DNA of 64,000 nucleotides from Nonomuraea wenchangensis (GCF_900111685.1 NZ_FOHX01000002.1:62001-126000); one strand, 5' to 3'. Numbered from the stretch's first letter, positions 24,497 through 33,748 are shown. The notes: generated by a model not told the origin, from the letters alone. Program-made: numbers and translations.

Positions 24497-25984
24497 TCAG
24501 CCCAGTTCGTCGGCGACGCCGTCCACGTCAGGGGCGCGGCCCTCGCCGATGTCGGCCATGTAGCTCATCCACGTGTACGCGGGATCGCCGCGGTGCAGCA
24601 GCTCGCGGTAGAGCCGCACGGTCAGGTCCCTGCGGACCGCCGCGTAGGCGGGCACCGCGTAGACGTTGCGCAGTTCGTGGGGATCGCTGTCCAGGTCGTA
24701 CAGCTCGTGCACGCCTTCGGGGTTGAACACCAGCTTGTGGCGGCGGTCCCGGAACATGCGCTGCGAGTAGGGGAAGTGGTGGCCGTGGAACTCGGCGGTC
24801 ACCGAGTCCCGGCCCTCGGCCGGCGCGCCGGACAGCAGCGGCAGCAGGCTCTCGCCGTCGCACGGCTCCTGCGGCGGCAGCCCGGCCAGGTCGAGGATGG
24901 TGGGGTTGAGGTCGATCAGCGTCGCGAACGCGTCCACGGTGCGCGCGGGCGCGCCCGGCACCCGGATGATGCCGGGGATGCGGTAGATGTCCTCGTACAT
25001 GGCCGGGCCCTTGTCGTTGAGCCGGTGGGCGCCGGTGAACTCGCCGTGGTCGGCCGTGAAGATCACCGCCGTGTCGTCCCAGAGGCCCAGCTCGCGCAGC
25101 GCGGACAGCAGCCGGCCGATCTGGGCGTCGATCAGGGAGACGTAACCCCAGTAGGCGGCGATGAGCTCGCGCCAGGCGTCGGCGTCGAAGCTGTCGGCCG
25201 ACCAGTACTCGGAGTAGCGGCGCTGCACCTCCGGCTTGCCGTCGAAGGTCTCGGCCATGGACTCAGGGAGCGGGACGCTCTGGGGGTCGTACATGTCGTA
25301 GTACTCGTCGGGGATCAGGTACGGCAGGTGCGGGCCGTACCAGTGGCACGACAGCATGAACGGCCGACCGGCCTCGCGGAAGTCGCGGGCGTAGCGTTCG
25401 AGCAGCTCCAGCGTCTGGTCGGCGAGGAACGCCTCCATCGTGGCCGCCGCCGGCTGCTTCAACCGGCCGGCGATGAGGTGGCCGCGGCCGGTGCCGTTGG
25501 CGGCCTTGCCGAAGACCGGCCGCTCCACGGCGAACGGCGGATGCCCCCGCTCCTTCAGCCACCGCTCGTACGACGGGTGGTGGAAGGGGTTGAGCGCGCC
25601 GGGCAGGTGCTCGCCGTCCATGCCGTAGTGCTCGGGCCCGTGCTCGCGGCCGATGTGCCACTTGCCGACGTGGCCCATGTTGTAGCCGGCGGCCAGCAGC
25701 GGCGCGGACATGACCGGGTCGTGCTCGGCGACCTCGTCGCGCCCGCCGCCGTTGCGCTCGGGGTTGACCAGCAGGCCGTGCCGGAACGGGTGGAGCCCGG
25801 TGAACAGCGAGGCGCGGGCCGGGGTGCAGATGGCGGTCGGCGTGTAGAACCGGTCGAAGCGCGTGCCCTCCGCCGCCAGGCCGTCCAGTGCGGGCGTGCT
25901 TATCACCGGGTTGCCGTAGCAGCCGAGGGTGTCCACCCGATGCTGGTCGGTCATCAGGAACAGGACGTTGCGTGGACTGGTCAC
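24497..25984 (-). CDS. Type I sulfatase (formylglycine-dependent)
   Basis: 495 residues, alkaline-phosphatase superfamily. The formylglycine motif is C53-T-P-A-R in A-I-C-T-P-A-R-A-S-L-F-T-G; metal ligands include Asp in M-T-D-Q-H-R and D-H-G-E-F-T-G. No signal peptide, so probably cytosolic, acting after uptake by the coupled ABC importer. GTG 25984 follows CGGAG by five bases. First gene of the sulfatase / SBP / ROK / permease / ATPase operon. The exact sulfate ester is unknown. Confidence 0.92.
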   Translation of the reverse strand: MTSPRNVLFLMTDQHRVDTLGCYGNPVISTPALDGLAAEGTRFDRFYTPTAICTPARASLFTGLHPFRHGLLVNPERNGGGRDEVAEHDPVMSAPLLAAGYNMGHVGKWHIGREHGPEHYGMDGEHLPGALNPFHHPSYERWLKERGHPPFAVERPVFGKAANGTGRGHLIAGRLKQPAAATMEAFLADQTLELLERYARDFREAGRPFMLSCHWYGPHLPYLIPDEYYDMYDPQSVPLPESMAETFDGKPEVQRRYSEYWSADSFDADAWRELIAAYWGYVSLIDAQIGRLLSALRELGLWDDTAVIFTADHGEFTGAHRLNDKGPAMYEDIYRIPGIIRVPGAPARTVDAFATLIDLNPTILDLAGLPPQEPCDGESLLPLLSGAPAEGRDSVTAEFHGHHFPYSQRMFRDRRHKLVFNPEGVHELYDLDSDPHELRNVYAVPAYAAVRRDLTVRLYRELLHRGDPAYTWMSYMADIGEGRAPDVDGVADELG

Positions 25985-26013
25985 TCATGCTCCGATCGCG
26001 ATTTAGTACCGAG

Positions 26014-26028
26014 CCTTTACGTTAAAGG
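26014..26028. promoter_or_regulatory. Operator candidate for the sulfatase operon
   Basis: CCTTTA-CGT-TAAAGG, perfect 6-bp arms. It overlaps the possible minus-strand -10 TAACGT of a promoter whose -35 would be TTGTGA 18 bases upstream. AT-rich palindromes of this size are typical of ROK repressors, and the ROK gene lies in the operon. Confidence 0.45.
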
Positions 26029-26058
26029 GACGATCAGAGAGATCACAAGAGGGAGCGG

Positions 26059-26078
26059 GGCGGATTGTCCGCCTTTTT
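26059..26078 (+). terminator. Intrinsic terminator inside a divergent gap
   Basis: GGCGGA-TTG-TCCGCC followed by TTTTT. It is a complete rho-independent terminator for plus-strand transcripts, yet no plus-strand gene lies directly upstream. It may end a short leader RNA or block antisense reading toward the GH20 gene. Confidence 0.6.
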
Positions 26079-26089
26079 ATTCCTGTCTC

Positions 26090-26119
26090 TTGACCTAAAT
26101 CGGCGAGCGTGGCCAGACT
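26090..26119 (+). promoter_or_regulatory. Possible promoter of the GH20 gene
   Basis: TTGACC at 26090-26095 and CAGACT at 26114-26119, spacing 18. The -10 is weak. It lies just after the terminator and would give a leader of about 36 nt. Confidence 0.3.
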
Positions 26120-26161
26120 GAGCGCTGATCCCCCAGCCGACCCCCCATGAGAAGGAGACCC

Positions 26162-28525
26162 ATGCGTCGTCCCCTCGCGACCCTCGCGGCAGCCGCGCTC
26201 GCGGCTGCGCTGCTGGCCCCGGCGCCCGCCGCCCGGGCCGCCGATCCCCCCGCCAACCTGGCGCTGACCGGCACGGCCACCGCCTCCAGCGTCGAGCTGG
26301 ACCGCACCGACTTCGTGGCCGCCCACGTCAACGACGGCGACACCGCCACCCGCTGGTCGTCGAAGTACCAGGACGACAACTGGGTGCAGATCCAGCTCGC
26401 CCGGCCCGCCAAGGTCGACCACGTGAAGCTCACCTGGCCGAACGCCTGCGCCCGCGACTTCGTCCTGCAGACCTCGCTCGACGGCCGCACCTGGACCGAC
26501 GTGGCCGCGCTCCAGCGCGACACCTGCCCGCGCACCGACGTCATCGACGTGCTCTCCGACGAGCCCGTCGGGTACGTACGCATGCAGGGCCGCAAGCGCT
26601 GGGCCGCCTACGGCTACTCGATCTCCGAGTTCGAGATCTGGGACGGCCCGCCCGCCGCCCCCGCGCCCACGCTCGGCCTGATCCCGAAGCCGGTGTCCGT
26701 CACCGAGACCGGCGCCGCCCCGTTCACGCTGCACAAGAACACCCGCGTCCTCGCCCAGGGAGACGGCGCGCAGGCGCCGGCCGACTACCTGGCCAGGCTG
26801 CTGCGCCGCGCCACCGGCCAGAAGCTCAAGGTCGCCGAGAACGGCCGCGGCCCCGCCGCGATCATCATCGAGGTCGGCGCAGGCAAGGGCCCCGAGGGCC
26901 ACGAGGACGAGGGCTACACGCTGTCCGTCGCCGCCGGCGAGATCCGCCTGCGCGCCGCCACCCCGAACGGCGCGCTCAACGGCGTCCAGACGCTCCGCCA
27001 GCTCCTCCCGCAGTGGGTCGAGTCCAAGGAGACCGTCGACACCACGTGGACCGTGCCCGCCGTGCGGATCACCGACTACCCCCGCTTCGCGCACCGCGGC
27101 ATGATGCTCGACGTCGCGCGCAGCTTCTACCCGGTGGACGAGGTCAAGACCTACATCGACGCGGCCGCGCTGTTCAAGGTCAACCGGCTGCACCTGCACC
27201 TGACCGACGACCAGGGCTGGCGCATCGTGATCGACGACCCGGCGGGCAACCCGTCCGGCATCGACTACGGCCTGCTCACCCGGGTCGGCGGCGGCACCGC
27301 GATGACCGAGCGGGGCACCGAGCCCGGCATCACCGGTTTCTACACCAAGGCCGACTACGCCGAGATCGTCCGCTACGCCGGCGAGAACGGCATGACCGTC
27401 ATCCCCGAGATCGACATGCCCGGTCACGTCAACTCGGCGCTGCACTCCGTCCCGCAGCTCAACACCGCCGGCTCCCAGCCGAGGCCCGCCGCAGGCCAGA
27501 CCACCGTCCCGCACAACGGCACCGGCTCCGTCGGCTACTCCTCCTTCGACGCGAACAGCGCGGTCACGTACGAGTTCGTCGGGCACGTCCTGGCCGAGCT
27601 CGCCGCCATGACCCCCGGCCCCTACCTGCACATCGGAGGAGACGAGGCGCACGTCACCAGCCACACCGACTACGTGAGGATGGTCGACGCCTTCACCGCC
27701 CGCGTGCACGCGCTCGGCAAGACCGTCGTCGGCTGGAACGAGTACGCGAGCAGCGCCCTGCCCCAGGACGACGCCGTCGTGCAGTTCTGGAACGGCGACC
27801 GCAACGCCGTCGCGAACGCCGTGAAGAACCGCGGCGCCAAGGTCGTGCTGTCGCCGGCGGCCAACGCGTACTCGCCGCAGAAGCAGGACTCCCGGCAGCC
27901 GGACGGCGGCACCTGGGCGTGCGGCGGGCCGTGCGGTCTCGACCGCCACTACAACTGGGACCCGGGCACGTACATCCCCGGCATCCAGGAGAGCAGCGTG
28001 CTGGGCGTGGAGTCGGCGGTGTGGGGCGAGTTCATCCGCCGCGTGCCGCAGGCGCAGTACTACGCGTACCCGAGGCTCATTGCCACCGCCGAGGCCGGCT
28101 GGACCCCGCAGGCGCAGCGTGACTACGGCGACTTCAAGACCCGCCTGTCGAAGATGGGCGGCCGGCTGACCGTGCAGGGCACCAACTTCTTCCCCACCGC
28201 CGACGTGGCGTGGCGCACGGAGATCCTGGCCCCTGCGGTGACCACCGCCACCGGCCGGCCCTCGGGCGCGACCTGGACCGTCACCGCCCCCGGCAAGGCC
28301 GCCGCCGACCTCGGCGCGGTCATCACCTGGAACGACGGCGTCAGGGAGACCCCGGCGCCGGTGACGGAGCGGGAGGCGAGCATCCCCGGGATGCGCGTCA
28401 ACGCCGCCTACACCGTCACCTCCACCAGGTCCTTCGACACGACGGGCGTCTACACCGGCACGCTCACCGTGCGCTCGCCCGGCGAGGCCCCGGTGACCGG
28501 CACGCTGGAGGTGACGGTCCGCTGA
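26162..28525 (+). CDS. Secreted beta-N-acetylhexosaminidase, CBM32-GH20
   Basis: 787 residues. Signal peptide ends near A-P-A-A-R-A-A (residue 26). Next is an F5/8-type C (CBM32) domain at about 30-160 (N-L-A-L-T-G-T-A-T-A-S-S, A-T-R-W-S-S). A GH20b domain and the GH20 barrel follow, with H-L-H-L-T-D-D-Q-G-W and the catalytic D494-E495 in G-G-D-E-A-H. A small C-terminal beta domain closes the protein. It removes terminal GlcNAc/GalNAc from chitin fragments or glycans. ATG 26162 follows GAAGGAG; the ATG at 26147 overlaps that site. Confidence 0.93.
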   Translation: MRRPLATLAAAALAAALLAPAPAARAADPPANLALTGTATASSVELDRTDFVAAHVNDGDTATRWSSKYQDDNWVQIQLARPAKVDHVKLTWPNACARDFVLQTSLDGRTWTDVAALQRDTCPRTDVIDVLSDEPVGYVRMQGRKRWAAYGYSISEFEIWDGPPAAPAPTLGLIPKPVSVTETGAAPFTLHKNTRVLAQGDGAQAPADYLARLLRRATGQKLKVAENGRGPAAIIIEVGAGKGPEGHEDEGYTLSVAAGEIRLRAATPNGALNGVQTLRQLLPQWVESKETVDTTWTVPAVRITDYPRFAHRGMMLDVARSFYPVDEVKTYIDAAALFKVNRLHLHLTDDQGWRIVIDDPAGNPSGIDYGLLTRVGGGTAMTERGTEPGITGFYTKADYAEIVRYAGENGMTVIPEIDMPGHVNSALHSVPQLNTAGSQPRPAAGQTTVPHNGTGSVGYSSFDANSAVTYEFVGHVLAELAAMTPGPYLHIGGDEAHVTSHTDYVRMVDAFTARVHALGKTVVGWNEYASSALPQDDAVVQFWNGDRNAVANAVKNRGAKVVLSPAANAYSPQKQDSRQPDGGTWACGGPCGLDRHYNWDPGTYIPGIQESSVLGVESAVWGEFIRRVPQAQYYAYPRLIATAEAGWTPQAQRDYGDFKTRLSKMGGRLTVQGTNFFPTADVAWRTEILAPAVTTATGRPSGATWTVTAPGKAAADLGAVITWNDGVRETPAPVTEREASIPGMRVNAAYTVTSTRSFDTTGVYTGTLTVRSPGEAPVTGTLEVTVR

Positions 28526-28571
28526 CGCATGCCGGCGGTCCGCACGGGTACCTGGGCGTCGTCGGACGGCC

Positions 28572-29726
28572 GTGAGTAAGGGGACGTGGACCGCCGTGCG
28601 CGCACTGATCGTGGAGACCGGCTTCAGCCGGGGAGCGCTCGCCGCCGTACGCTCGCTCGCCGCGGCCGGCTGGGAGGTCGGCGTCGGCGCTCCCACCGGC
28701 GCGGGCCTCGCGTCCTCGTCCCGCTTCCGCCGCCGGCGCCACCTGGTGCCGGCGGCGCACGAGGACCGCGACGCCTTCCTCGCCGCCGTGCGGCGCGCGG
28801 TCCGCGACCACCGCTACGACGTGGTCTTCGGCGCGGGCGAGGCCGAGGTCCTCGCGCTGTCCCTGCTCAGGGACGAGGTCGGGGCGATCGTGCCGCACGC
28901 GGGACACCGGCAGGTCGTACGCGCGATCGACAAGCAGGAGCTGTCCGAGGCGGCCGGGTCCGTGGGCTTCCTCACGGCCCGCGCCCTCGACCCGTCGGCG
29001 CTCGCCGGCGAACGCCCGCCCCTGGTCGTCAAGTCCCGGCTGCACGCCCACCCGGAACGGCCGGGGGCGCCGCCCAGGATCGACACGCTCGTCGTGTCCG
29101 GCGCCGAGGCCGCCCGCCGCCGGGTGGACGAGGTGCGCAGGCTCGGCGGCGAGCCGCGCGTCGAGGAGTTCCACGAGGGACGCCTGATGGCCTACTCGGC
29201 CGTCACCGCGCCCGGCGGCCGGGTGGTGTGCGACTGCATGCAGGTGGCCTCACGCATCTGGCCGCCGGGGGCGGGCGCGAGCTGCCGCGCCGAGACCGTA
29301 CGGGTGGACGCCGCGATCAGCGACCGCGCCGCCCGGCTGCTGGCCGCCCTCGGCTGGTTCGGGCTCGCGCAACTGCAGTTCGTGGTGCCCGAGGACGGCC
29401 GGCCCCGGCTCATCGACCTCAACGGCCGTTTCTACGGCTCGATGGCCCTCGCCACCGCCGCCGGCGCCAACCTACCGGCGGCCTGGGCCGCCCTGGCCGT
29501 CGGCCACGACGTGCCGCCGACGCGGGCCCGGCCCGGGGTGCGCTACCACTGGCTGGAGGGCGACCTGCGGCGGGCGGCCGTGGAACGCCGGTCCGGCCTG
29601 CTCCTCGACCTGGCCGGCACCCTCCGCTACGCCGTCGGCGCCGTCCACAGCACCCTGTCGCTCCGCGACCCCGCTCCCGCTCTGGCCAGGATCAGGGCGT
29701 CACTCACTCGAAGTCGTCGGGGTTGA
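28572..29726 (+). CDS. ATP-grasp-fold protein of unknown substrate
   Basis: 384 residues. A Rossmann-like pre-ATP-grasp half (V-R-A-L-I-V-E-T-G, V-V-F-G-A-G-E-A-E-V) is followed by an ATP-grasp half: P-P-L-V-V-K-S-R with the ATP Lys, V-E-E-F-H-E-G and the metal-binding R-L-I-D-L-N-G-R-F-Y-G-S. It resembles carboxylate-amine ligases that modify sugars or amino acids. GTG 28572 has no strong ribosome site; a GTG at 28596 is possible. Its end overlaps the small acidic gene on the other strand by 23 bp. Confidence 0.8.
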   Translation: MSKGTWTAVRALIVETGFSRGALAAVRSLAAAGWEVGVGAPTGAGLASSSRFRRRRHLVPAAHEDRDAFLAAVRRAVRDHRYDVVFGAGEAEVLALSLLRDEVGAIVPHAGHRQVVRAIDKQELSEAAGSVGFLTARALDPSALAGERPPLVVKSRLHAHPERPGAPPRIDTLVVSGAEAARRRVDEVRRLGGEPRVEEFHEGRLMAYSAVTAPGGRVVCDCMQVASRIWPPGAGASCRAETVRVDAAISDRAARLLAALGWFGLAQLQFVVPEDGRPRLIDLNGRFYGSMALATAAGANLPAAWAALAVGHDVPPTRARPGVRYHWLEGDLRRAAVERRSGLLLDLAGTLRYAVGAVHSTLSLRDPAPALARIRASLTRSRRG

Positions 29727-29829
29727 GCTCCTTGAGGCGCTTGAACTCGGCGACCTCCTCTTCCTCCATCTCCACGTCCTCCACGTCCTCGTCCACGATC
29801 CGGCGATCCTCCTGCGGCTGCTCGGTCAT
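29704..29829 (-). CDS. 41-aa acidic protein coupled to the AAA-HerA gene
   Basis: Short gene absent from standard length cut-offs. Its ATG overlaps the stop of the 1095-aa ATPase gene as ATGA, and GGGAGG lies five bases before it, so it is well placed for translation. The product begins M-T-E-Q-P-Q-E-D and is strongly acidic: roughly 20 of 41 residues are Asp or Glu, including an E-E-E-E run, and it ends N-P-D-D-F-E. Only five residues are Arg or Lys. No known domain; it could be a regulatory subunit, DNA mimic or antitoxin-like partner of the operon. Confidence 0.65.
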   Translation of the reverse strand: MTEQPQEDRRIVDEDVEDVEMEEEEVAEFKRLKELNPDDFE

Positions 29830-32800
29830 GACGCCTCCCCCGTTTGCTCTCGCCGTTGCGGCTGCCCACCCACCCCGCCCCGTAACCTGGCAGAACGCTG
29901 CCCCGCCCGCTCGATGATCTCCTGCTCGGTGAGCGGGTCAGGAGGATGGTGGCTCAGGCACTGCCGCGCCCGTACGAGCACCTCGGGCACGCCGTCGCTC
30001 GCGGCGTAGAACTGCCCGGCCTCCAGCCGCCCCACCCGGTCGGCCCGGCCGCCCCGGGCCCGGGCCAGCCCTTTGACCACCTCGATCTGCGTGGGGCTGT
30101 TGATCCTGCCGATGAACTGCGTCGTCGCGTTGCCCGCGATGTGGTTGTGCAGGCCGCGCGGCGTCTGGGTGGCGAAGACCAGGCCGAGCCCGTACTTGCG
30201 GGCCTGCGAGGCCAGGGTCAGCGTGCTCGCCAGCGCCTCGGTCTTCGGCGTCGCCGGCACCAGGGCCTGCGCCTCGTCCATCACGTAGAGACCGCCGAGC
30301 GGCCGGCCGCGCGCCGGGTTCCGCCTGATCCAGGAGAACAGGGCCATCTGGAGCTGGTTGACGAACGCCGGCCGCGCCTGGTCGCCGAGCCCGACGAAGC
30401 TGATCACGGAAACGCGGGCCCGCTTGCCCGGGGACGGGGTGAGCAACTCCCCCGGGTCCGCGGGCTCACCTTGGCCCGCGAAGAGCGGATCGGTGATCGT
30501 CGCGGCCGTGAGGAGCTGGCCCAGCTCGGCGGCGAGCTGGTCCGCCCGGTCGATCTGGCTGACCTCCAGCGGCAGCGCGCCGAGCAGGCCGAGGAACGCG
30601 GCGAAGCTCCCGCCGCCCGAACGGGCGAAGTGGGCCAGCGCCTGACGGAGTATGGCCTTGCCCTTGCGGGCCTTGGCGCTCGCCCCGTCCACGTTCGCCC
30701 GGTGGGCGAGCGCTTCGACGGCCAGGGCGAGCGCCGTCTCCAGCTCGTCGCGGTCGTCGAGCACGGCCGCGAAGTCGGGAAGCGGCTGGAACGTCAGCGG
30801 GCGTCCGCGCGAGCGTCCCGGCGTCCAGATCACGACCTCGGTCTCGGCGAAGTAGCGGGCCGCCTTGTCCGCGTCCCCGTCTCCCCAGCCCGGTGGCGGG
30901 GCGGGCCAGGGATCGCCCAGCCGGGCGAGGTCGTTGTTGGAGTCGAGCACGATCGACGACACCCCGAGCAGCGCGCACTCCTCGATGAGCCGCCGCAGGA
31001 ACACGGTCTTGCCCGAGCCGGAGCCGGCGAACACGGCCGTGTGGCGGGCGAGCGCGGCCAGCTTCAGTTCGAGCTCGGCACTGGTGTCCATGCGCCGGCC
31101 GACCGAAATGACCGGCACAGGGCCACCCACGGGCCCCGGCTCGCTCTCCGCCGCCCGCGCGGGCGCCGGCCCACTCCCCTCGGGCCGCGCGGCCTCCCGC
31201 TCGCTCCCCTCCGGCCATCCGGTCTCAGGGATCGACGGCTGCGGCGACGGGGCCGTCTCTTCGCGGGTGAGCGCGCCGAACAGGCCGGTGAACAGCTCCG
31301 TGCCGCCGGCCGGGCGGCGGGCCCGCAGCCAGGTCTCGAACTCCGGGTCCCCGTCGGCCGCCATCTGCCGTAGCGCCGCGAAGACCCGCAGGTCGTCACC
31401 CCGTACGGGAAGCGAGAGCCCGCCCCACTCCTTGAGCTCCGCCAGGCGGGACCGCGTGGCCGGGCCGTCCGACCACGCCTGGTTGCGTAGCACGACGAAA
31501 CATCGTCCGGGCGTCTCCGGCCCCAGTCCGGACGCCGCGATGCCGTCGTTCAGCCGTTTCAGCGCCGAGCTGTGGTGCACCGCACCGATCATCCGGAACG
31601 TCCAGTGCCGCTGATCCTCGGACTCGGGGTCCAGCGCCTGCCGCAACCGCGCGTGCAGGCTGGGCCGCCGCCCAGGCGGCGGATCGACGGAGAAGGACTC
31701 GCCCGCCCGGTCCTGCTCCCTGATCCAGGCGTGGAGCCCCGCGGCGAGCAGGGAAGGGGCCAGCTCGTCCTCGTGCTCGGGATCGAACGCGGCCGACACG
31801 TCCGCCCGGCCGTACAGGTCGGCGAAGCGCGCGTCGAGCCTGGCCAAGTTGGCCTCCGGCACGGCGACGGCGACGGCCGGGGCGGGAGGGGACGGTGCGG
31901 CGACCGGATCCTCCCTGTCGAAACGTTCCAGGAGGCGTACGACGCCGTCCGCCCGGCAGGCCGCGACGTGCGCTGCGATGAGGCGGAGCAGCGTCCTCGG
32001 CGTCCTGCCCGGCGCGGTCGCGAACGCGCCGGGGGCGACCGGCCAGACCGGGTCGGGCGGGGTGAAGCCCGCCCGCGCGAAGGCGACCGCGAACCTGCGC
32101 TCGACCAGGTTCCTGGCGAGCTCCGGGCTCGCGATCGTGTCCAGGATCAGGGACAACCGGAACCGGTCCTTCGCCGTGCCGATGGCCCGGTCCCGGATCA
32201 GGCCCCACGACGAGGGCAGGCAGGCCACCAGGCACAACGTGCGATGGGTGGCGTGCACCAGGGCCATGAGGCCGCTGGCGATCCCGTCGATGACGTCCTT
32301 GCGGGGCCCAGCCACGGAAGGCGCGACGGGGTCCGGATCCGTGGCCGCGCGGGAGTGTTCGAGCAGCGCGTCGATCTGGTCCACCGCGATGACGCTGGGG
32401 CCGGTCAGCGCGAGGATCGTCGACAGCTCGAGCACGATGTCGTGCGGCGCCTTGATCTCTCTGCTCATCCCCCAGGCCCCGCGGTCGCCTTCCTCGGCCT
32501 CCTCGGTCGACATGAGGTGGTCGTGCGCGACGTCGAAGGCGGGGCCCGAGGCGACGGCGTAGAGGGCGAGCGCCCGGATCGTGTCGCGGCACCGCTGCAA
32601 CCGCCGGTCCCTGGCCACCAGACCGGCCACCAGGGCGTCGAGGTCCTCGCGGGTGATGTCCTTCCCGTCCTCGACGACCGCCGCGAAGCGGTCCCCGGCC
32701 CCCGCGAGTGCGGCCAGGCCGCGCAGGGCCGTCACCGCCTGGGTCGGGGTGTCCGGGCCGGCCGCCGAGCGGCCGAGGTCGTCGACCATCGCGCCCGCGG

Positions 32801-33113
32801 TCCGCCGCCAGAAGTCGTCGCCCGCGCTGAAGTCCACCAGGAAGAAGTAGCCGCCGGCCCGCGCGATCTCGCCCCTGACCCAGCCGAGGAGATGCGTCTT
32901 GCCCGCGCCGCCCTCGCCCTGGATCACGACGCCGAGCGGACTGCTCCTGGAGTCCTCGCACGCCTCGTCGATGCCGTCGAGGATGAGCTGCTCCGCCCGC
33001 GGGTGCACGCCGCCGACATGGAAAGGCGGCGGGTTCCAGGCGTGCTCGGCCATGGTCGTCCAGGTGAGCACCCTGGAGATGGCGCGCAGTGCCCGTTCCT
33101 CGGTCTCGTTCAT
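29826..33113 (-). CDS. Dual-NTPase protein: N-terminal AAA plus C-terminal HerA/FtsK-like ATPase
   Basis: 1095 residues. N-terminal P-loop G-E-G-G-A-G-K-T (66-73) with V-I-A-V-D-Q-I-D as Walker B near 240. The middle is alpha-helical. The second ATPase has G-S-G-S-G-K-T near 700, L-D-S-N-N-D, Walker B Y-V-M-D-E-A-Q-A-L near 945 and F-A-T-Q-T-P-R-G near 980, the layout of HerA/FtsK DNA translocases. ATG 33113 overlaps the upstream stop (ATGA). It is probably the motor of a DNA-targeting system with the DUF4365 nuclease gene. I cannot place it in BREX, DISARM or Dnd by its partners. Confidence 0.82.
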   Translation of the reverse strand: MNETEERALRAISRVLTWTTMAEHAWNPPPFHVGGVHPRAEQLILDGIDEACEDSRSSPLGVVIQGEGGAGKTHLLGWVRGEIARAGGYFFLVDFSAGDDFWRRTAGAMVDDLGRSAAGPDTPTQAVTALRGLAALAGAGDRFAAVVEDGKDITREDLDALVAGLVARDRRLQRCRDTIRALALYAVASGPAFDVAHDHLMSTEEAEEGDRGAWGMSREIKAPHDIVLELSTILALTGPSVIAVDQIDALLEHSRAATDPDPVAPSVAGPRKDVIDGIASGLMALVHATHRTLCLVACLPSSWGLIRDRAIGTAKDRFRLSLILDTIASPELARNLVERRFAVAFARAGFTPPDPVWPVAPGAFATAPGRTPRTLLRLIAAHVAACRADGVVRLLERFDREDPVAAPSPPAPAVAVAVPEANLARLDARFADLYGRADVSAAFDPEHEDELAPSLLAAGLHAWIREQDRAGESFSVDPPPGRRPSLHARLRQALDPESEDQRHWTFRMIGAVHHSSALKRLNDGIAASGLGPETPGRCFVVLRNQAWSDGPATRSRLAELKEWGGLSLPVRGDDLRVFAALRQMAADGDPEFETWLRARRPAGGTELFTGLFGALTREETAPSPQPSIPETGWPEGSEREAARPEGSGPAPARAAESEPGPVGGPVPVISVGRRMDTSAELELKLAALARHTAVFAGSGSGKTVFLRRLIEECALLGVSSIVLDSNNDLARLGDPWPAPPPGWGDGDADKAARYFAETEVVIWTPGRSRGRPLTFQPLPDFAAVLDDRDELETALALAVEALAHRANVDGASAKARKGKAILRQALAHFARSGGGSFAAFLGLLGALPLEVSQIDRADQLAAELGQLLTAATITDPLFAGQGEPADPGELLTPSPGKRARVSVISFVGLGDQARPAFVNQLQMALFSWIRRNPARGRPLGGLYVMDEAQALVPATPKTEALASTLTLASQARKYGLGLVFATQTPRGLHNHIAGNATTQFIGRINSPTQIEVVKGLARARGGRADRVGRLEAGQFYAASDGVPEVLVRARQCLSHHPPDPLTEQEIIERAGQRSARLRGGVGGQPQRREQTGEAS

Positions 33114-33748
33114 CGCGCCTCCATCGCCAGCAGATGCTTGCTCACTCCGCCGACGAGGACGGCCGCGTTCCTGTCCTCGTCGGTCAGCCTCTTCTGGTCG
33201 GCCTCGGGCGCCAGATGGACGTCCGGGAGGCGTTCGAGCCGTCGCAGCGCCTCGTCGAGCGCCTCGCGGGGGACGTCGCCCAGCTCCGCGCGCAGCCGCG
33301 TCAGGAGCACCCAGTCCTGCGGCTCGCGGGCCAGACGCCAGTACGCGTCCCGGATCGCCTCGGGCAGCTCGGCCGGGGCGACGGCGGCGCCGCCTTCGCC
33401 GGCCTTGACGACGAACTCGGCGAGGCTGAGGTCCGCCGCGTCGAGATAGCCCTTGAGCAGGTGGAGCACGCCGTAGAGGGTGCGGCCGAGCGAACCGCCG
33501 CGATCCGGGGCGGAGCCGTCCAGCTCCGTCACGCACCAGGCCCAGCCGTCGTCGGTGAGCGTGTGACGGTAGGACCTGCCGGGCTTCTCGCTCATGACGA
33601 GGCCGCTCTTGTTGAGGCGGTGCCGGGGCTGTCCGTCGAGGGTGCATCCGACGTGGGCCTTGAGCTCCGCGTTGGACGCCGTTCCGCCGAGCGTCATCAG
33701 GCCCAGGAGCACGGCCCGTTCGCGGGTGCCGAAGCCGGTGTTCTTCAT
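33110..33748 (-). CDS. Winged-helix-like protein of the nuclease/ATPase operon
   Basis: 212 residues, unknown. The N-terminal 90 residues have a winged-helix rhythm: an E-R-A-V-L-L-G-L helix, the T-A-S-N-A-E-L-K-A-H-V-G turn, then a R-L-N-K-S-G-L-V wing followed by Y-R-H-T-L-T-D-D-G-W, as in DNA-binding domains that end with L-T-x-x-G. The C-terminal half is helical and charged. Start 2 bp after the preceding gene's stop; its own stop overlaps the ATPase start. Likely a DNA-recognition or adaptor subunit. Confidence 0.72.
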   Translation of the reverse strand: MKNTGFGTRERAVLLGLMTLGGTASNAELKAHVGCTLDGQPRHRLNKSGLVMSEKPGRSYRHTLTDDGWAWCVTELDGSAPDRGGSLGRTLYGVLHLLKGYLDAADLSLAEFVVKAGEGGAAVAPAELPEAIRDAYWRLAREPQDWVLLTRLRAELGDVPREALDEALRRLERLPDVHLAPEADQKRLTDEDRNAAVLVGGVSKHLLAMEAR

